From the NCBI GenBank assembly GCA_013813955.1, contig JACCQW010000285.1, positions 1 to 6,625 of the forward strand: DNA of 6,625 nucleotides. Direction: 5' to 3'. The position numbers were made by a program, and so were the translations under genes. The DNA is from Solirubrobacterales bacterium (GTDB taxonomy: Bacteria; Actinomycetota; Thermoleophilia; Solirubrobacterales; Solirubrobacteraceae). Below the pieces are notes generated by a model. It saw only the letters and a list, made by a program, of their open reading frames with translations, ran no database searches and was not told the DNA's origin. Within the stretch, counting starts at the first letter, position 1. The number at the start of each line of letters is the position of its first letter. This document shows, one piece after another, positions 1-5,039 of this stretch.

Positions 1-296
1 GCCTCGATCAGCGGGCGGGCGAACGGCCGGGCATCCGCGATCGCGCGGACCTCGCCCGCCGTGCGAATCAGGACGGCCACCTCGTAGCCGAGCGACTCGC
101 GCAGGGCCGCCTCGATCCGGTCTGCCACCCGGGTCGATGGTTCACGCTCGGCGGCGAAGACGACGTTGCCGCTCGTGCGGAAGGTCGATACGTCGTGAAA
201 GCCGATCTCCTCGAAGCGCGAGCGAAGCTCGGCGCCGCTGATCCGCCGGTGACGACCGAGGTTGATCGCGCGCAGAAACGCCGCGTACCCCGCCAT
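1..296 (-). CDS. DUF1697 family protein, 3' end cut off by the window
   Basis: The reading frame starts at the ATG on the complement of 294-296 and stays open to the window edge, giving 98 codons of the N-terminal part. The N-terminus MAGYAAFLRAINLGRHRRIS and the following segment with STFRTSGNVVF are the hallmark of DUF1697: a first strand with the FLRAINLG-type motif, then a T/SGNVVF strand. A helix and a second half resembling RIEAALRESLGYEVAVLIRT follow, as usual in this family. DUF1697 proteins are small cytosolic proteins of roughly 170-180 residues with no settled biochemical function. The start is supported by a GGGGGAG ribosome binding site 9 bases upstream, which overlaps the stop of the YjbQ gene, so the two are probably translated from one mRNA. 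Family assignment is strong; function is unknown. Confidence 0.88.
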   Translation of the reverse strand, partial: MAGYAAFLRAINLGRHRRISGAELRSRFEEIGFHDVSTFRTSGNVVFAAEREPSTRVADRIEAALRESLGYEVAVLIRTAGEVRAIADARPFARPLIE

Positions 297-297
297 C

Positions 298-311
298 GGT
301 GCGCTACTCCC
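298..311 (-). promoter_or_regulatory. Ribosome binding site of the DUF1697 gene overlapping the yjbQ-like stop
   Basis: On the minus strand the last codons of the YjbQ gene read CTG GGG GAG TAG. The GGGGGAG run within them is a strong Shine-Dalgarno match 9 bases before the DUF1697 ATG. The upstream stop codon therefore lies between the binding site and the next start. This layout is typical of coupled translation in an operon. Confidence 0.6.
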
Positions 312-765
312 CCAGCACCTTGATGACCAGGCGCTTGGGGCGCCCGCCGTCGAACTCGCAGTAGAAGACGGCCTGCCAGGGGCCGAGGTCCAGGTTGCCC
401 TCGGTGATCGGCAGGACGACCTGGTGGTGGACGAGCAGGTTCTTCCAGTGGGCGTCGCCGTTGTCCTCGCCGCCGCGGTGATGGCGGAAGTCGCCGGGGT
501 CGGGGGCCAGGGCGGCGGCGACGTCGTTGGCGGGCGGCTGCCAGGACGGCGGCGCGAGCTTGTCCAGCCACTCGAGCGTATCCTCGAGAATGCCCGGCTC
601 GTCGTCGTTGACCCAGACGCCCGCGGTGATGTGCATCGCGCTGACGAGGACCAGGCCCTCGTCGGCGCCGGCCTCGTCGACCGCGGCCTGGACGTCGTCG
701 GTGATGCGCACGAACTGGCGGCGCTGCTTGGTGGTGAACGTGCGGTAGACGGTGTGGGAGCGCAT
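304..765 (-). CDS. YjbQ/UPF0047 family protein (secondary thiamine-phosphate synthase-like)
   Basis: A 153-residue protein, close to the usual length of about 130-150 for this single-domain beta-sandwich family. Visible family signatures are [12 protein letters not shown] at residues 45-56 (the HtTa-x-x-x-x-NeDe region), HWKNLL at 106-111, the [16 protein letters not shown] stretch at 118-133 (consensus P-x-x-x-G-x-L-x-L-G-x-WQ), and an EFDGGRPKR tail at 137-145 ending in VLGE. The conserved His45, Asn53, His106 and the C-terminal Glu are retained. Members of this family have been reported to have weak thiamine-phosphate synthase activity and can suppress thiamine auxotrophy, but the physiological role is unsettled. 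The chosen ATG (complement of 763-765) is where family similarity begins. The frame stays open for 96 more codons upstream, but that stretch is antisense to the SDR gene and has no family features. No strong ribosome binding site is seen. The gene is followed after 7 bases by the DUF1697 gene. Confidence 0.92.
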   Translation of the reverse strand: MRSHTVYRTFTTKQRRQFVRITDDVQAAVDEAGADEGLVLVSAMHITAGVWVNDDEPGILEDTLEWLDKLAPPSWQPPANDVAAALAPDPGDFRHHRGGEDNGDAHWKNLLVHHQVVLPITEGNLDLGPWQAVFYCEFDGGRPKRLVIKVLGE

Positions 766-787
766 GGTCGGGCATGATCCACCAAGC
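766..787. promoter_or_regulatory. 22-base divergent intergenic region between yjbQ-like and SDR genes
   Basis: The two divergent genes start at 765 (minus) and 788 (plus), leaving 22 bases, so at least one promoter must extend into a coding region. For the SDR, CATGAT at 773-778 is one mismatch from a TATGAT -10 box and would put the transcription start 2-3 bases before the ATG. No convincing Shine-Dalgarno sequence is visible for either gene, which fits leaderless or near-leaderless mRNAs. The promoter match is weak and no -35 box is clear. Confidence 0.3.
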
Positions 788-1570
788 ATGGAACTCGGGC
801 TCGACGGCAAGGCCTGCATCGTCACCGGTGCGACGCGCGGCATCGGGCTGGCGACAGCGCGGCTGCTGTGCGCCGAGGGCGCACGGGTGCTGTTCGTCGG
901 GCGCGACGCCGCCGAGCTCGAGCGGGTCAGCGCGGAGTGCGGCGGCGACTTCCTGGCCGCCGACGTAACGAGCCCGCCCGAGGACGAGCTGATCGTGCGC
1001 TGCTGCGCCGAGCAGCTCGGCGCGGTGGACGTGCTCGTCAACAACGCCGGCACGAGCTTCGCCCGGCCGCTGGAGGAGCTGACCGACGCCGACTGGCAGG
1101 CTCAGTGGGAGCTGCACGTGATGGGGCCTATGCGCCTGATGCGCGCGGCGGCGCCGCTCATGGCGCGGGGCGGAGGGGGGCGGATCGTCAACGTCTGCTC
1201 GTCGGCGGGCAAGCGCCCGTCGCTGACCAACGCCGCCTACTCGGTGACCAAGGCCGCGCAGCTCTCGCTCTCGCGCGTGTTCGCCGACCGCCACGCCGCC
1301 GACGGCGTGCTCGTCAACGCCGTCGCGCCCGGGCCGGTCTCCTCGCCGCTGTGGATGGCGCCCGGCGGGCTGGCGGAGCAGACCGCCGCGGCGCGGGGCA
1401 TCTCGCCCGAGGAGGCGCTGGACGCGCAGCGCGCGAAGGTCCCGCTCGGGCGCTTCGCCGAGCCCGAGGAGATCGCCGCGGTCATCGCGTTTCTGTGCTC
1501 GGTGCATGCGGGCACCGTGACCGGTGCGGCCTGGTCGGCCGACGGCGGTTCCGTGCCGGTCATCATCTAG
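788..1570 (+). CDS. Short-chain dehydrogenase/reductase (classical SDR, FabG-like)
   Basis: A 260-residue cytosolic NAD(P)-dependent oxidoreductase of the classical SDR family, usual length about 250. It has the cofactor glycine motif TGATRGIG at residues 13-20, an arginine after strand 2 (GRD, 38-40) that favours NADP(H), the acidic AADV at 57-60, NNAG at 85-88, and the active site Ser138, Tyr151 and Lys155 (YSVTK). A PG-x-V loop follows at [12 protein letters not shown], and the C-terminus has the usual [10 protein letters not shown]. The spacing matches E. coli FabG residue for residue, except that the tetrad Asn110 position is His here (ELHVMG). It could be a 3-oxoacyl-thioester reductase, given the HadA/HadB-type dehydratases downstream, but SDR substrates cannot be read from sequence. 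The ATG at 788 starts just before the first beta strand; the in-frame ATGs or GTG at 752-764 would overlap the divergent gene. The next gene starts 19 bases after the stop. Confidence 0.93.
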   Translation: MELGLDGKACIVTGATRGIGLATARLLCAEGARVLFVGRDAAELERVSAECGGDFLAADVTSPPEDELIVRCCAEQLGAVDVLVNNAGTSFARPLEELTDADWQAQWELHVMGPMRLMRAAAPLMARGGGGRIVNVCSSAGKRPSLTNAAYSVTKAAQLSLSRVFADRHAADGVLVNAVAPGPVSSPLWMAPGGLAEQTAAARGISPEEALDAQRAKVPLGRFAEPEEIAAVIAFLCSVHAGTVTGAAWSADGGSVPVII

Positions 1571-1577
1571 GGGACAC

Positions 1578-1585
1578 GAGGGAGG
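1578..1585 (+). promoter_or_regulatory. Strong ribosome binding site deciding the start of the 107-residue protein
   Basis: GAGGGAGG lies 4 bases before the ATG at 1590. It is among the best Shine-Dalgarno matches in the window and lies in the 19-base gap after the SDR stop. It argues for the ATG at 1590 over in-frame starts inside the SDR gene. Confidence 0.65.
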
Positions 1586-1589
1586 CACG

Positions 1590-1913
1590 ATGCACTGGTC
1601 AGGGTCCCGAACGAGCGTGGAGACCATCAGCCGCTACGGCGAGCTGGCCGACCGCGGCGAGGACCCCTCCGTGGCCGCCCGGGCCTGGTCCACCGCCGGC
1701 TTCGACGACGAGGAGACCGCGCTGTGGCTCGACGCGCGCTGCTTCGACCCGCAGACCGCGCGCGACCTGGCCGACCTCGCCGTCACCCCGGCGCAGGCGT
1801 CCAAGCGCACGCGCGACGGGCGTCGCGACTACATCGACACGATCGCCTTCAAGGTGGCCAGCGGCGACCTCTCCGCCCGCCAGGGCGCCGCGCGGGCGGG
1901 CTCGAGCCGATGA
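1590..1913 (+). CDS. Unrecognised 107-residue protein with three tandem 13-residue repeats
   Basis: I do not recognise a named family. The protein is soluble, with no signal peptide or membrane segment. After a short N-terminal helix-like region (residues 8-32), residues 33-71 form three consecutive 13-residue units: WSTAGFDDEETAL, WLDARCFDPQTAR and DLADLAVTPAQAS. They share the pattern W/D-x2-A-x2-F/V-x-[DP]-x-x-[TQ]-A. Similar W-x2-AGF-x-P-E-E-A units occur as short helical repeats in various actinobacterial proteins, which suggests a small helical scaffold. The tail (72-107) is basic at first (KRTRDGRRDYID) and then contains a helix with FKVASGDLSARQGAA. The start is fixed by the strong ribosome binding site. 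The gene ends in an ATGA overlap with the zinc-ribbon gene, so the two are probably translated together. Its coding reality is supported by operon spacing, ribosome binding site and codon use. Confidence 0.75.
   Translation: MHWSGSRTSVETISRYGELADRGEDPSVAARAWSTAGFDDEETALWLDARCFDPQTARDLADLAVTPAQASKRTRDGRRDYIDTIAFKVASGDLSARQGAARAGSSR
1686..1802 (+). repeat. Three degenerate 39-base units encoding the 13-residue repeats
   Basis: Units run 1686-1724, 1725-1763 and 1764-1802. They are recognisable at protein level (Trp or Asp at position 1, Ala at 4, Phe or Val at 7, Ala at 12) but have diverged at DNA level, so this is an old protein repeat and not a recent DNA duplication. Confidence 0.55.
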
Positions 1914-2107
1914 GCGAGGACGACGCCCGCCACCCGGCCGACTGGCCGCACCCGAACACGCGGCCCTGCGAGGACTGCGGCCACATCTGGTTCGCCGGCG
2001 AGCGCCGCCACGAGTACCTCGACCACGACGCGGAGCGCCACGAGGACGCCCGGGTGCTCTGCGTGCTCTGTCGCCGCCGGCGCGGCTTCGCGCGCGCGGA
2101 GGAGTGA
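1910..2107 (+). CDS. Small zinc-ribbon-like protein with two CxxC knuckles (65 residues)
   Basis: A 65-residue hydrophilic protein. CEDC at residues 20-23 and CVLC at 51-54 form two knuckles 27 residues apart, the layout of a four-cysteine zinc ribbon. The segment between them is rich in His, Glu and Arg (ERRHEY, HDAERHED), and the C-terminus is strongly basic (RRRRGFAR). I cannot name the family. Such small ribbons can bind nucleic acid or protein, but nothing here decides which. The start ATG at 1910 overlaps the previous stop by 4 bases (ATGA), and its own stop overlaps the candidate GTG start of the transporter in a GTGA. Both overlaps indicate translational coupling. It is too short for a statistical call by itself; the cysteine pattern and the two coupled junctions make it credible. 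Confidence 0.72.
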   Translation: MSEDDARHPADWPHPNTRPCEDCGHIWFAGERRHEYLDHDAERHEDARVLCVLCRRRRGFARAEE

Positions 2108-3048
2108 TCCGGCGGGTGGGACGGGACGGCGCGCGTGGCTCGCGCCAGGCCGGTGATGCCCTCCGCGGCGCCCTCCTCGGGTCGACCGGGGTTGTCGCCT
2201 TCAGCCTCTCGCTGCCGATGACCCGCCTCGCGGTCGTCGAGCTCGACGCATGGTTCGTCGCCTTCGGCCGGGCGCTGGTCGCCGCGCTGCTGGCCGCCAT
2301 CGTGCTCGCCGCCACCCGCTCCCCGCGGCCCACCGCGCGCCAGGCGCGGTCGCTGGCGATCGTGGGCGTGGGCGTGGTCGTCGGTTTCCCGCTGTTCTCA
2401 TCCCTGGCGCTGCAGTCGCGCACGAGCGCGCACAGCGCGGTGATCGTCGGCCTGTTGCCGATCGCCACGGCGCTGTTCGCGGTCGCCCGCGCGAGCGAGC
2501 GCCCGACGCCGCGCTTCTGGTTGGCGAGCATCGCGGGGCTGGTCGCCGTGCTCGTCTTCGCGGCCGCGCAGGGGGCGGGTGGTCCGCAGGCCTCCGACGC
2601 CCTGCTGCTGCTGGCCGTGATCCTCGGCGGCCTGGGCTACGCCGAGGGCGGAGCGCTGGCCCGCGACCTCGGCGGCTGGCGCACGATCTGCTGGGCGCTC
2701 GTCCTGTCCGCCCCGGTCATGGCGCCGCTGGCGGTCGCGGCCGGCGCGACCGGCGACCTGCACGGGGGCGCGGACGCCTGGGCCGGCTTCGCCTACGTCT
2801 CGCTCGTGTCGATGTTCCTGGGGTTCTTCGCCTGGTACGCGGGCCTGGCGCTCGGGGGGGTCGCGCGCGTGGGCCAGGTGCAGCTCGCGCAGCCCGTGCT
2901 CACGCTCGGCTGGGCCGCCCTGCTGCTCGGCGAGTCGGTGGGCGTCGGCACCGTCGCCGCCGCGCTGGCGGTGCTGGCCTGCGTTGTCGCGACGCAGCGC
3001 ACGGGCGTCGGGCGCACCGGGGCGCGGGCTGCCCCGGCCGCGGTGTAG
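2104..3048 (+). CDS. EamA/DMT superfamily transporter (ten-helix inner membrane protein)
   Basis: A 314-residue hydrophobic protein made of two EamA-type halves, each with about five membrane helices, at the usual family length near 300. The first half runs from about residue 20 to 155 and has the family-typical WFVAFGRALVAALLAAIVL segment in helix 2, followed by a cytoplasmic R/P-rich loop. The second half (about 160-305) ends with the typical pattern VQLAQPVLTLGWAALLLGES, then a last helix VAAALAVLACVVATQR and a short basic-polar tail. DMT/EamA proteins are inner-membrane metabolite or drug exporters; the substrate is not predictable. The start is uncertain. GTG at 2104 overlaps the previous stop (GTGA). 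GTG at 2116, 11 bases after a GGAGGAG, is a good alternative and would remove four residues. It sits between the zinc-ribbon gene and hadA-like gene in the same apparent operon. Confidence 0.9.
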   Translation: MIRRVGRDGARGSRQAGDALRGALLGSTGVVAFSLSLPMTRLAVVELDAWFVAFGRALVAALLAAIVLAATRSPRPTARQARSLAIVGVGVVVGFPLFSSLALQSRTSAHSAVIVGLLPIATALFAVARASERPTPRFWLASIAGLVAVLVFAAAQGAGGPQASDALLLLAVILGGLGYAEGGALARDLGGWRTICWALVLSAPVMAPLAVAAGATGDLHGGADAWAGFAYVSLVSMFLGFFAWYAGLALGGVARVGQVQLAQPVLTLGWAALLLGESVGVGTVAAALAVLACVVATQRTGVGRTGARAAPAAV

Positions 3049-3051
3049 CTT
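3046..3051 (+). promoter_or_regulatory. Possible -10 element for the hadA-like gene
   Basis: TAGCTT matches the actinobacterial TANNNT -10 pattern, includes the transporter stop codon, and ends 8 bases before the ATG at 3060. It would give a nearly leaderless message. The hadA-like gene has no clear Shine-Dalgarno sequence, which fits, but no -35 box is clear and the motif is short enough to occur by chance. Confidence 0.25.
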
Positions 3052-3059
3052 TCGCGGCG

Positions 3060-3500
3060 ATGAGCGTCAACAGCGGCTGCATCGGCAAGACCTACCCCGC
3101 CACGAGCTACGCGGTGGGCCGCGAGAAGGTCAGGGAGTACGCGCTGGCGGTGGGGGAGGTCAACCCGCTGTACCTCGATCCCGAGGCGGCGCGGGCCGCT
3201 GGCTACGACGACGTCGTGGCGCCGCCCATGTTCGCTGTCGTCTACAGCTCGCAGGCCGTCATGCCCGCGCTGTTCGACCCGGAGGTGGGCATCGACTTCG
3301 CCCGCATGGTCCATGGCGGCCAGGAGTTCCGCTGGGGGCCGCTCGTGGTCGCGGGCGACGAGGTCTCCACCGCGGTGACGGTCAAGGACGTCGCCGAGCG
3401 TGCGGGCAAGGGCTTCTTCGTCTTCGAGTCGGTGTCGCGCAACCAGCGCGACGAGACCGTGTGCGTGGGGACATGGACGAACATCGTGCGGGGAGGATGA
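3060..3500 (+). CDS. HadA-like MaoC N-terminal domain protein, non-catalytic dehydratase subunit
   Basis: A 146-residue single hot-dog protein of the MaoC_dehydrat_N / FAS1_DH-like type. It resembles mycobacterial HadA in its opening (Y-P-x(3)-Y-x-V-x-REKVREYA, residues 12-28), in the APPMFAVVY segment after the hot-dog helix, and in a late GGQEFRWGPLVVAGDEV stretch (Q-x-F-x-x-P-x-x-AGD). The hydratase motif is degenerate: GEVNPLYLD at 32-40 has Glu33 and Tyr38 in place of the catalytic Asp and His. In the Had system the non-catalytic subunit pairs with HadB and shapes the acyl-chain channel of a (3R)-hydroxyacyl-ACP dehydratase. The same role is likely here, because the next gene encodes the catalytic-type partner. 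The gap from the transporter is 11 bases, and the stop overlaps a candidate start of the partner. The acyl substrate is not determined; in an organism without mycolic acids it would be ordinary or branched fatty acyl-ACP, or acyl-CoA. Confidence 0.85.
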   Translation: MSVNSGCIGKTYPATSYAVGREKVREYALAVGEVNPLYLDPEAARAAGYDDVVAPPMFAVVYSSQAVMPALFDPEVGIDFARMVHGGQEFRWGPLVVAGDEVSTAVTVKDVAERAGKGFFVFESVSRNQRDETVCVGTWTNIVRGG

Positions 3501-3502
3501 GG

Positions 3503-3886
3503 ATGCGGCCCGGCGACGAGCTCGATGTGCTGAAGGTCACGCCGGACAAGTACCTGACCGTCCGCTACGCGGGCGCGTCGGGGGACTTCAACCCGATCCA
3601 CATCGACGAGGACTTCGCCAGGCAGGTCGGCCTGCCCGGGCGCATCCTGCACGGCCTGTACTCGATGGCCCAGGTCGCACGGGCGCAGACCGACGCGGCC
3701 GGAGGCCCGCACGCGCTGCGGCGCCTGAGCGTGCAGTTCCGCGGGATGGGGCTGCCCGAGCACGAGCTGACCGTGACGGGCACGGTGCGCGAGGTCGCCG
3801 ACGGCGTCGCGCTCGTGGAGACGACCGCCGAGCAGGCCGGCAAGGCGATCATCCGCAACGCCGAGGCCGAGCTCCTCGTCGACTGA
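3503..3886 (+). CDS. HadB-like MaoC dehydratase, catalytic subunit
   Basis: A 127-residue single hot-dog protein. Residues 22-33 carry the complete hydratase-2 motif YAGASGDFNPIH with catalytic Asp28 and His33, followed by the LPGRILHGLYSMAQ stretch (consensus G-x-x-x-HG-x-x-x-M) that closes the active site. Length and motif match HadB/MaoC-type (R)-specific enoyl hydratases, which interconvert (3R)-hydroxyacyl and trans-2-enoyl thioesters in the cytosol. The adjoining HadA-like gene makes an obligate heterodimer likely. ATG 3503 is chosen because GGGGAGG at 3490-3496 lies 6 bases ahead; ATG 3497 directly abuts that site and would add two residues, with an ATGA overlap. The gene ends the central plus-strand block; 136 bases separate it from hrcA. 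Fatty acid synthesis, polyhydroxyalkanoate supply or beta-oxidation remain possible roles. Confidence 0.9.
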   Translation: MRPGDELDVLKVTPDKYLTVRYAGASGDFNPIHIDEDFARQVGLPGRILHGLYSMAQVARAQTDAAGGPHALRRLSVQFRGMGLPEHELTVTGTVREVADGVALVETTAEQAGKAIIRNAEAELLVD

Positions 3887-3987
3887 TCCGGTCCGCCCGC
3901 CGGCGCCAGATCCGCAGCCACGCGCTCACGACCTCCAGCCGGGTTGCCCGCCTGGGGCCGTCCTCGCCCACCGCCTGGACGCTACGC

Positions 3988-4002
3988 CCCGGGCCTGCCG
4001 GG
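3988..4002 (+). repeat. Short perfect inverted repeat upstream of hrcA
   Basis: CCCGG, a 5-base spacer GCCTG, then CCGGG. It lies 8 bases before the TACAAT -10 box, within the expected -35 to -10 zone. It could be a weak operator or part of a terminator for the preceding operon, but there is no T-tract, and such short GC palindromes are common at this base composition. Confidence 0.25.
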
Positions 4003-4010
4003 CGCGCTCG

Positions 4011-4016
4011 TACAAT
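4011..4016 (+). promoter_or_regulatory. -10 element of hrcA predicting a leaderless transcript
   Basis: TACAAT differs by one base from the TATAAT consensus and stands out in GC-rich surroundings. It ends 6 bases before the hrcA ATG at 4023, so transcription would start at or right next to the A of the start codon. There is no Shine-Dalgarno sequence, which agrees with a leaderless message. No clear -35 hexamer is seen at 16-18 bases upstream. No CIRCE or HAIR inverted repeat overlaps it. Confidence 0.6.
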
Positions 4017-4022
4017 CCGGGG

Positions 4023-5036
4023 ATGCTCACGCCGCGCCAAGAGGACATCCTGCGCAAGGTCGTAATCGCCCACCAGGCGACCGAGCAGCCCGTGGGATCC
4101 AAGACGCTTGCCGCCGACCCCGAGCTGCAGGCCGGCCCGTCGACGGTGCGTAACGAGCTCGCGCTGCTCGAGGAGCACGGCCTGCTCGCGCATCCGCACA
4201 CCTCGGCGGGTCGCGTGCCGACCGATGCGGGCTACCGCTACTTCGTAGACCGGCTGCTGCCGGCCCCGACGGGCGGGCGCACGCTTGAGCTGTCGCTGAC
4301 CCGCCGCGAGGTCGACGAGGCGATGCGCGCGACCACCGAGACGCTCTCGCAGGTCACCAACCTGCTGGCGATCGTCTCCGCACCGCCGCTGGACACCGCG
4401 ACGATCCGCCACATCGAGGTCCTGGCGCTGCAGCCTCAGATCCTCATGGTCGTCGTCATCACGTCGACGGGCGGGGTCTCCAAGCGGGTGCTGACCTTCC
4501 ACGAGCCGGTCGACAGCGGTCTGGCGGCGTGGGCGGCGGCGTATCTCAACGAGGAGCTCGTCGGCCTGGGGCTCGGCGCGCGCATGCTGCACAAGCCCCT
4601 GGCGGACCCGACGCTGCCGCCCACCGAGCGCGCGTTCCTCGACCGCCTGGGCCCCGCGTTCACCGAGCTGGCGGCGACCGCCGAGGACTCGCTGTACGTC
4701 GACGGGGCGGGGCGCCTGCTCTCCGAGCACCGCTTCCAGGACCTGTCGCAGATCAACGACCTGATGCACATGCTCGAGCGGCGCGTGACCCTGCTGGAGA
4801 TGCTGCGCACGGCGATCGGCGAGCGTGACGTGCTCGTGCGCATCGGCGCCGAGAACGAGACGCCCGCGCTGCGGTCGCTGGCGATGGTCTCCTCCGGCTA
4901 CGGGCTTCCCCTGCGGCCACTGGGCACCGTGTCGCTCATCGGCCCGGTCGCCATGGACTACGCGGCGACGATCGGCGTCGTGCGCGAGGCGGCGCACCAG
5001 CTCTCGCGGTTCGTCGAAGACGTCTACGAAGCGTAG
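4023..5036 (+). CDS. hrcA: Heat-inducible transcription repressor HrcA
   Basis: A 337-residue protein of normal HrcA length. It represses heat-shock genes by binding CIRCE operators as a dimer and is assisted by GroEL in many bacteria. Residues 1-78 form the winged helix: LTPRQEDILRKVV opens helix 1, PVGSKTLA (23-30) and STVRNELALLEEHGLL (40-55) give the helix-turn-helix, and the family signature HTSAGRVPTDAGYRYFVD lies at 59-76. The rest is the GAF-like dimerisation and inserted domain. It ends with the LIGPVAMDYAATIGVV region, where family members usually have R-M-D-Y; Arg is replaced by Ala310 here. It precedes dnaJ by 3 bases, as in the hrcA-dnaJ2 pair of other actinobacteria. No CIRCE site is visible upstream, so autoregulation is not supported by this window. 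Confidence 0.96.
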   Translation: MLTPRQEDILRKVVIAHQATEQPVGSKTLAADPELQAGPSTVRNELALLEEHGLLAHPHTSAGRVPTDAGYRYFVDRLLPAPTGGRTLELSLTRREVDEAMRATTETLSQVTNLLAIVSAPPLDTATIRHIEVLALQPQILMVVVITSTGGVSKRVLTFHEPVDSGLAAWAAAYLNEELVGLGLGARMLHKPLADPTLPPTERAFLDRLGPAFTELAATAEDSLYVDGAGRLLSEHRFQDLSQINDLMHMLERRVTLLEMLRTAIGERDVLVRIGAENETPALRSLAMVSSGYGLPLRPLGTVSLIGPVAMDYAATIGVVREAAHQLSRFVEDVYEA

Positions 5037-5039
5037 GCC

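Noticed and set aside
766..1053. 96-codon upstream extension of the YjbQ-like frame
   Set aside because: It is antisense to the SDR N-terminal half, and YjbQ similarity begins at the chosen ATG. The resulting length of 153 fits the family.
1163..1184. G-rich run in the SDR gene as a possible G-quadruplex
   Set aside because: The run encodes the Gly-rich segment before the RIVNV strand. G-runs of this kind are expected at this GC content, and nothing else suggests a regulatory role.
68..1627. 519-codon open frame on the minus strand spanning the YjbQ and SDR regions
   Set aside because: Its translation is Arg/Gly/Pro/Ala-rich and low in complexity with no family features. It overlaps two genes with clear signatures and is a typical shadow frame of GC-rich DNA.
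868..2103. Long plus-strand N-terminal extension of the transporter frame through the SDR and small genes
   Set aside because: Only the part after about 2104 has transporter features. The upstream translation is an Arg/Ala/Gly-rich shadow, out of frame with well-supported genes.
3887..4010. Possible intrinsic terminator after the hadB-like gene
   Set aside because: There are short GC palindromes but no T-run follows any of them, so a Rho-independent terminator is not supported.
3887..4022. Possible CIRCE or HAIR heat-shock operator before hrcA
   Set aside because: I looked for GCACTC/GAGTGC and CTTGAGT/ACTCAAG arms and found neither in this stretch.
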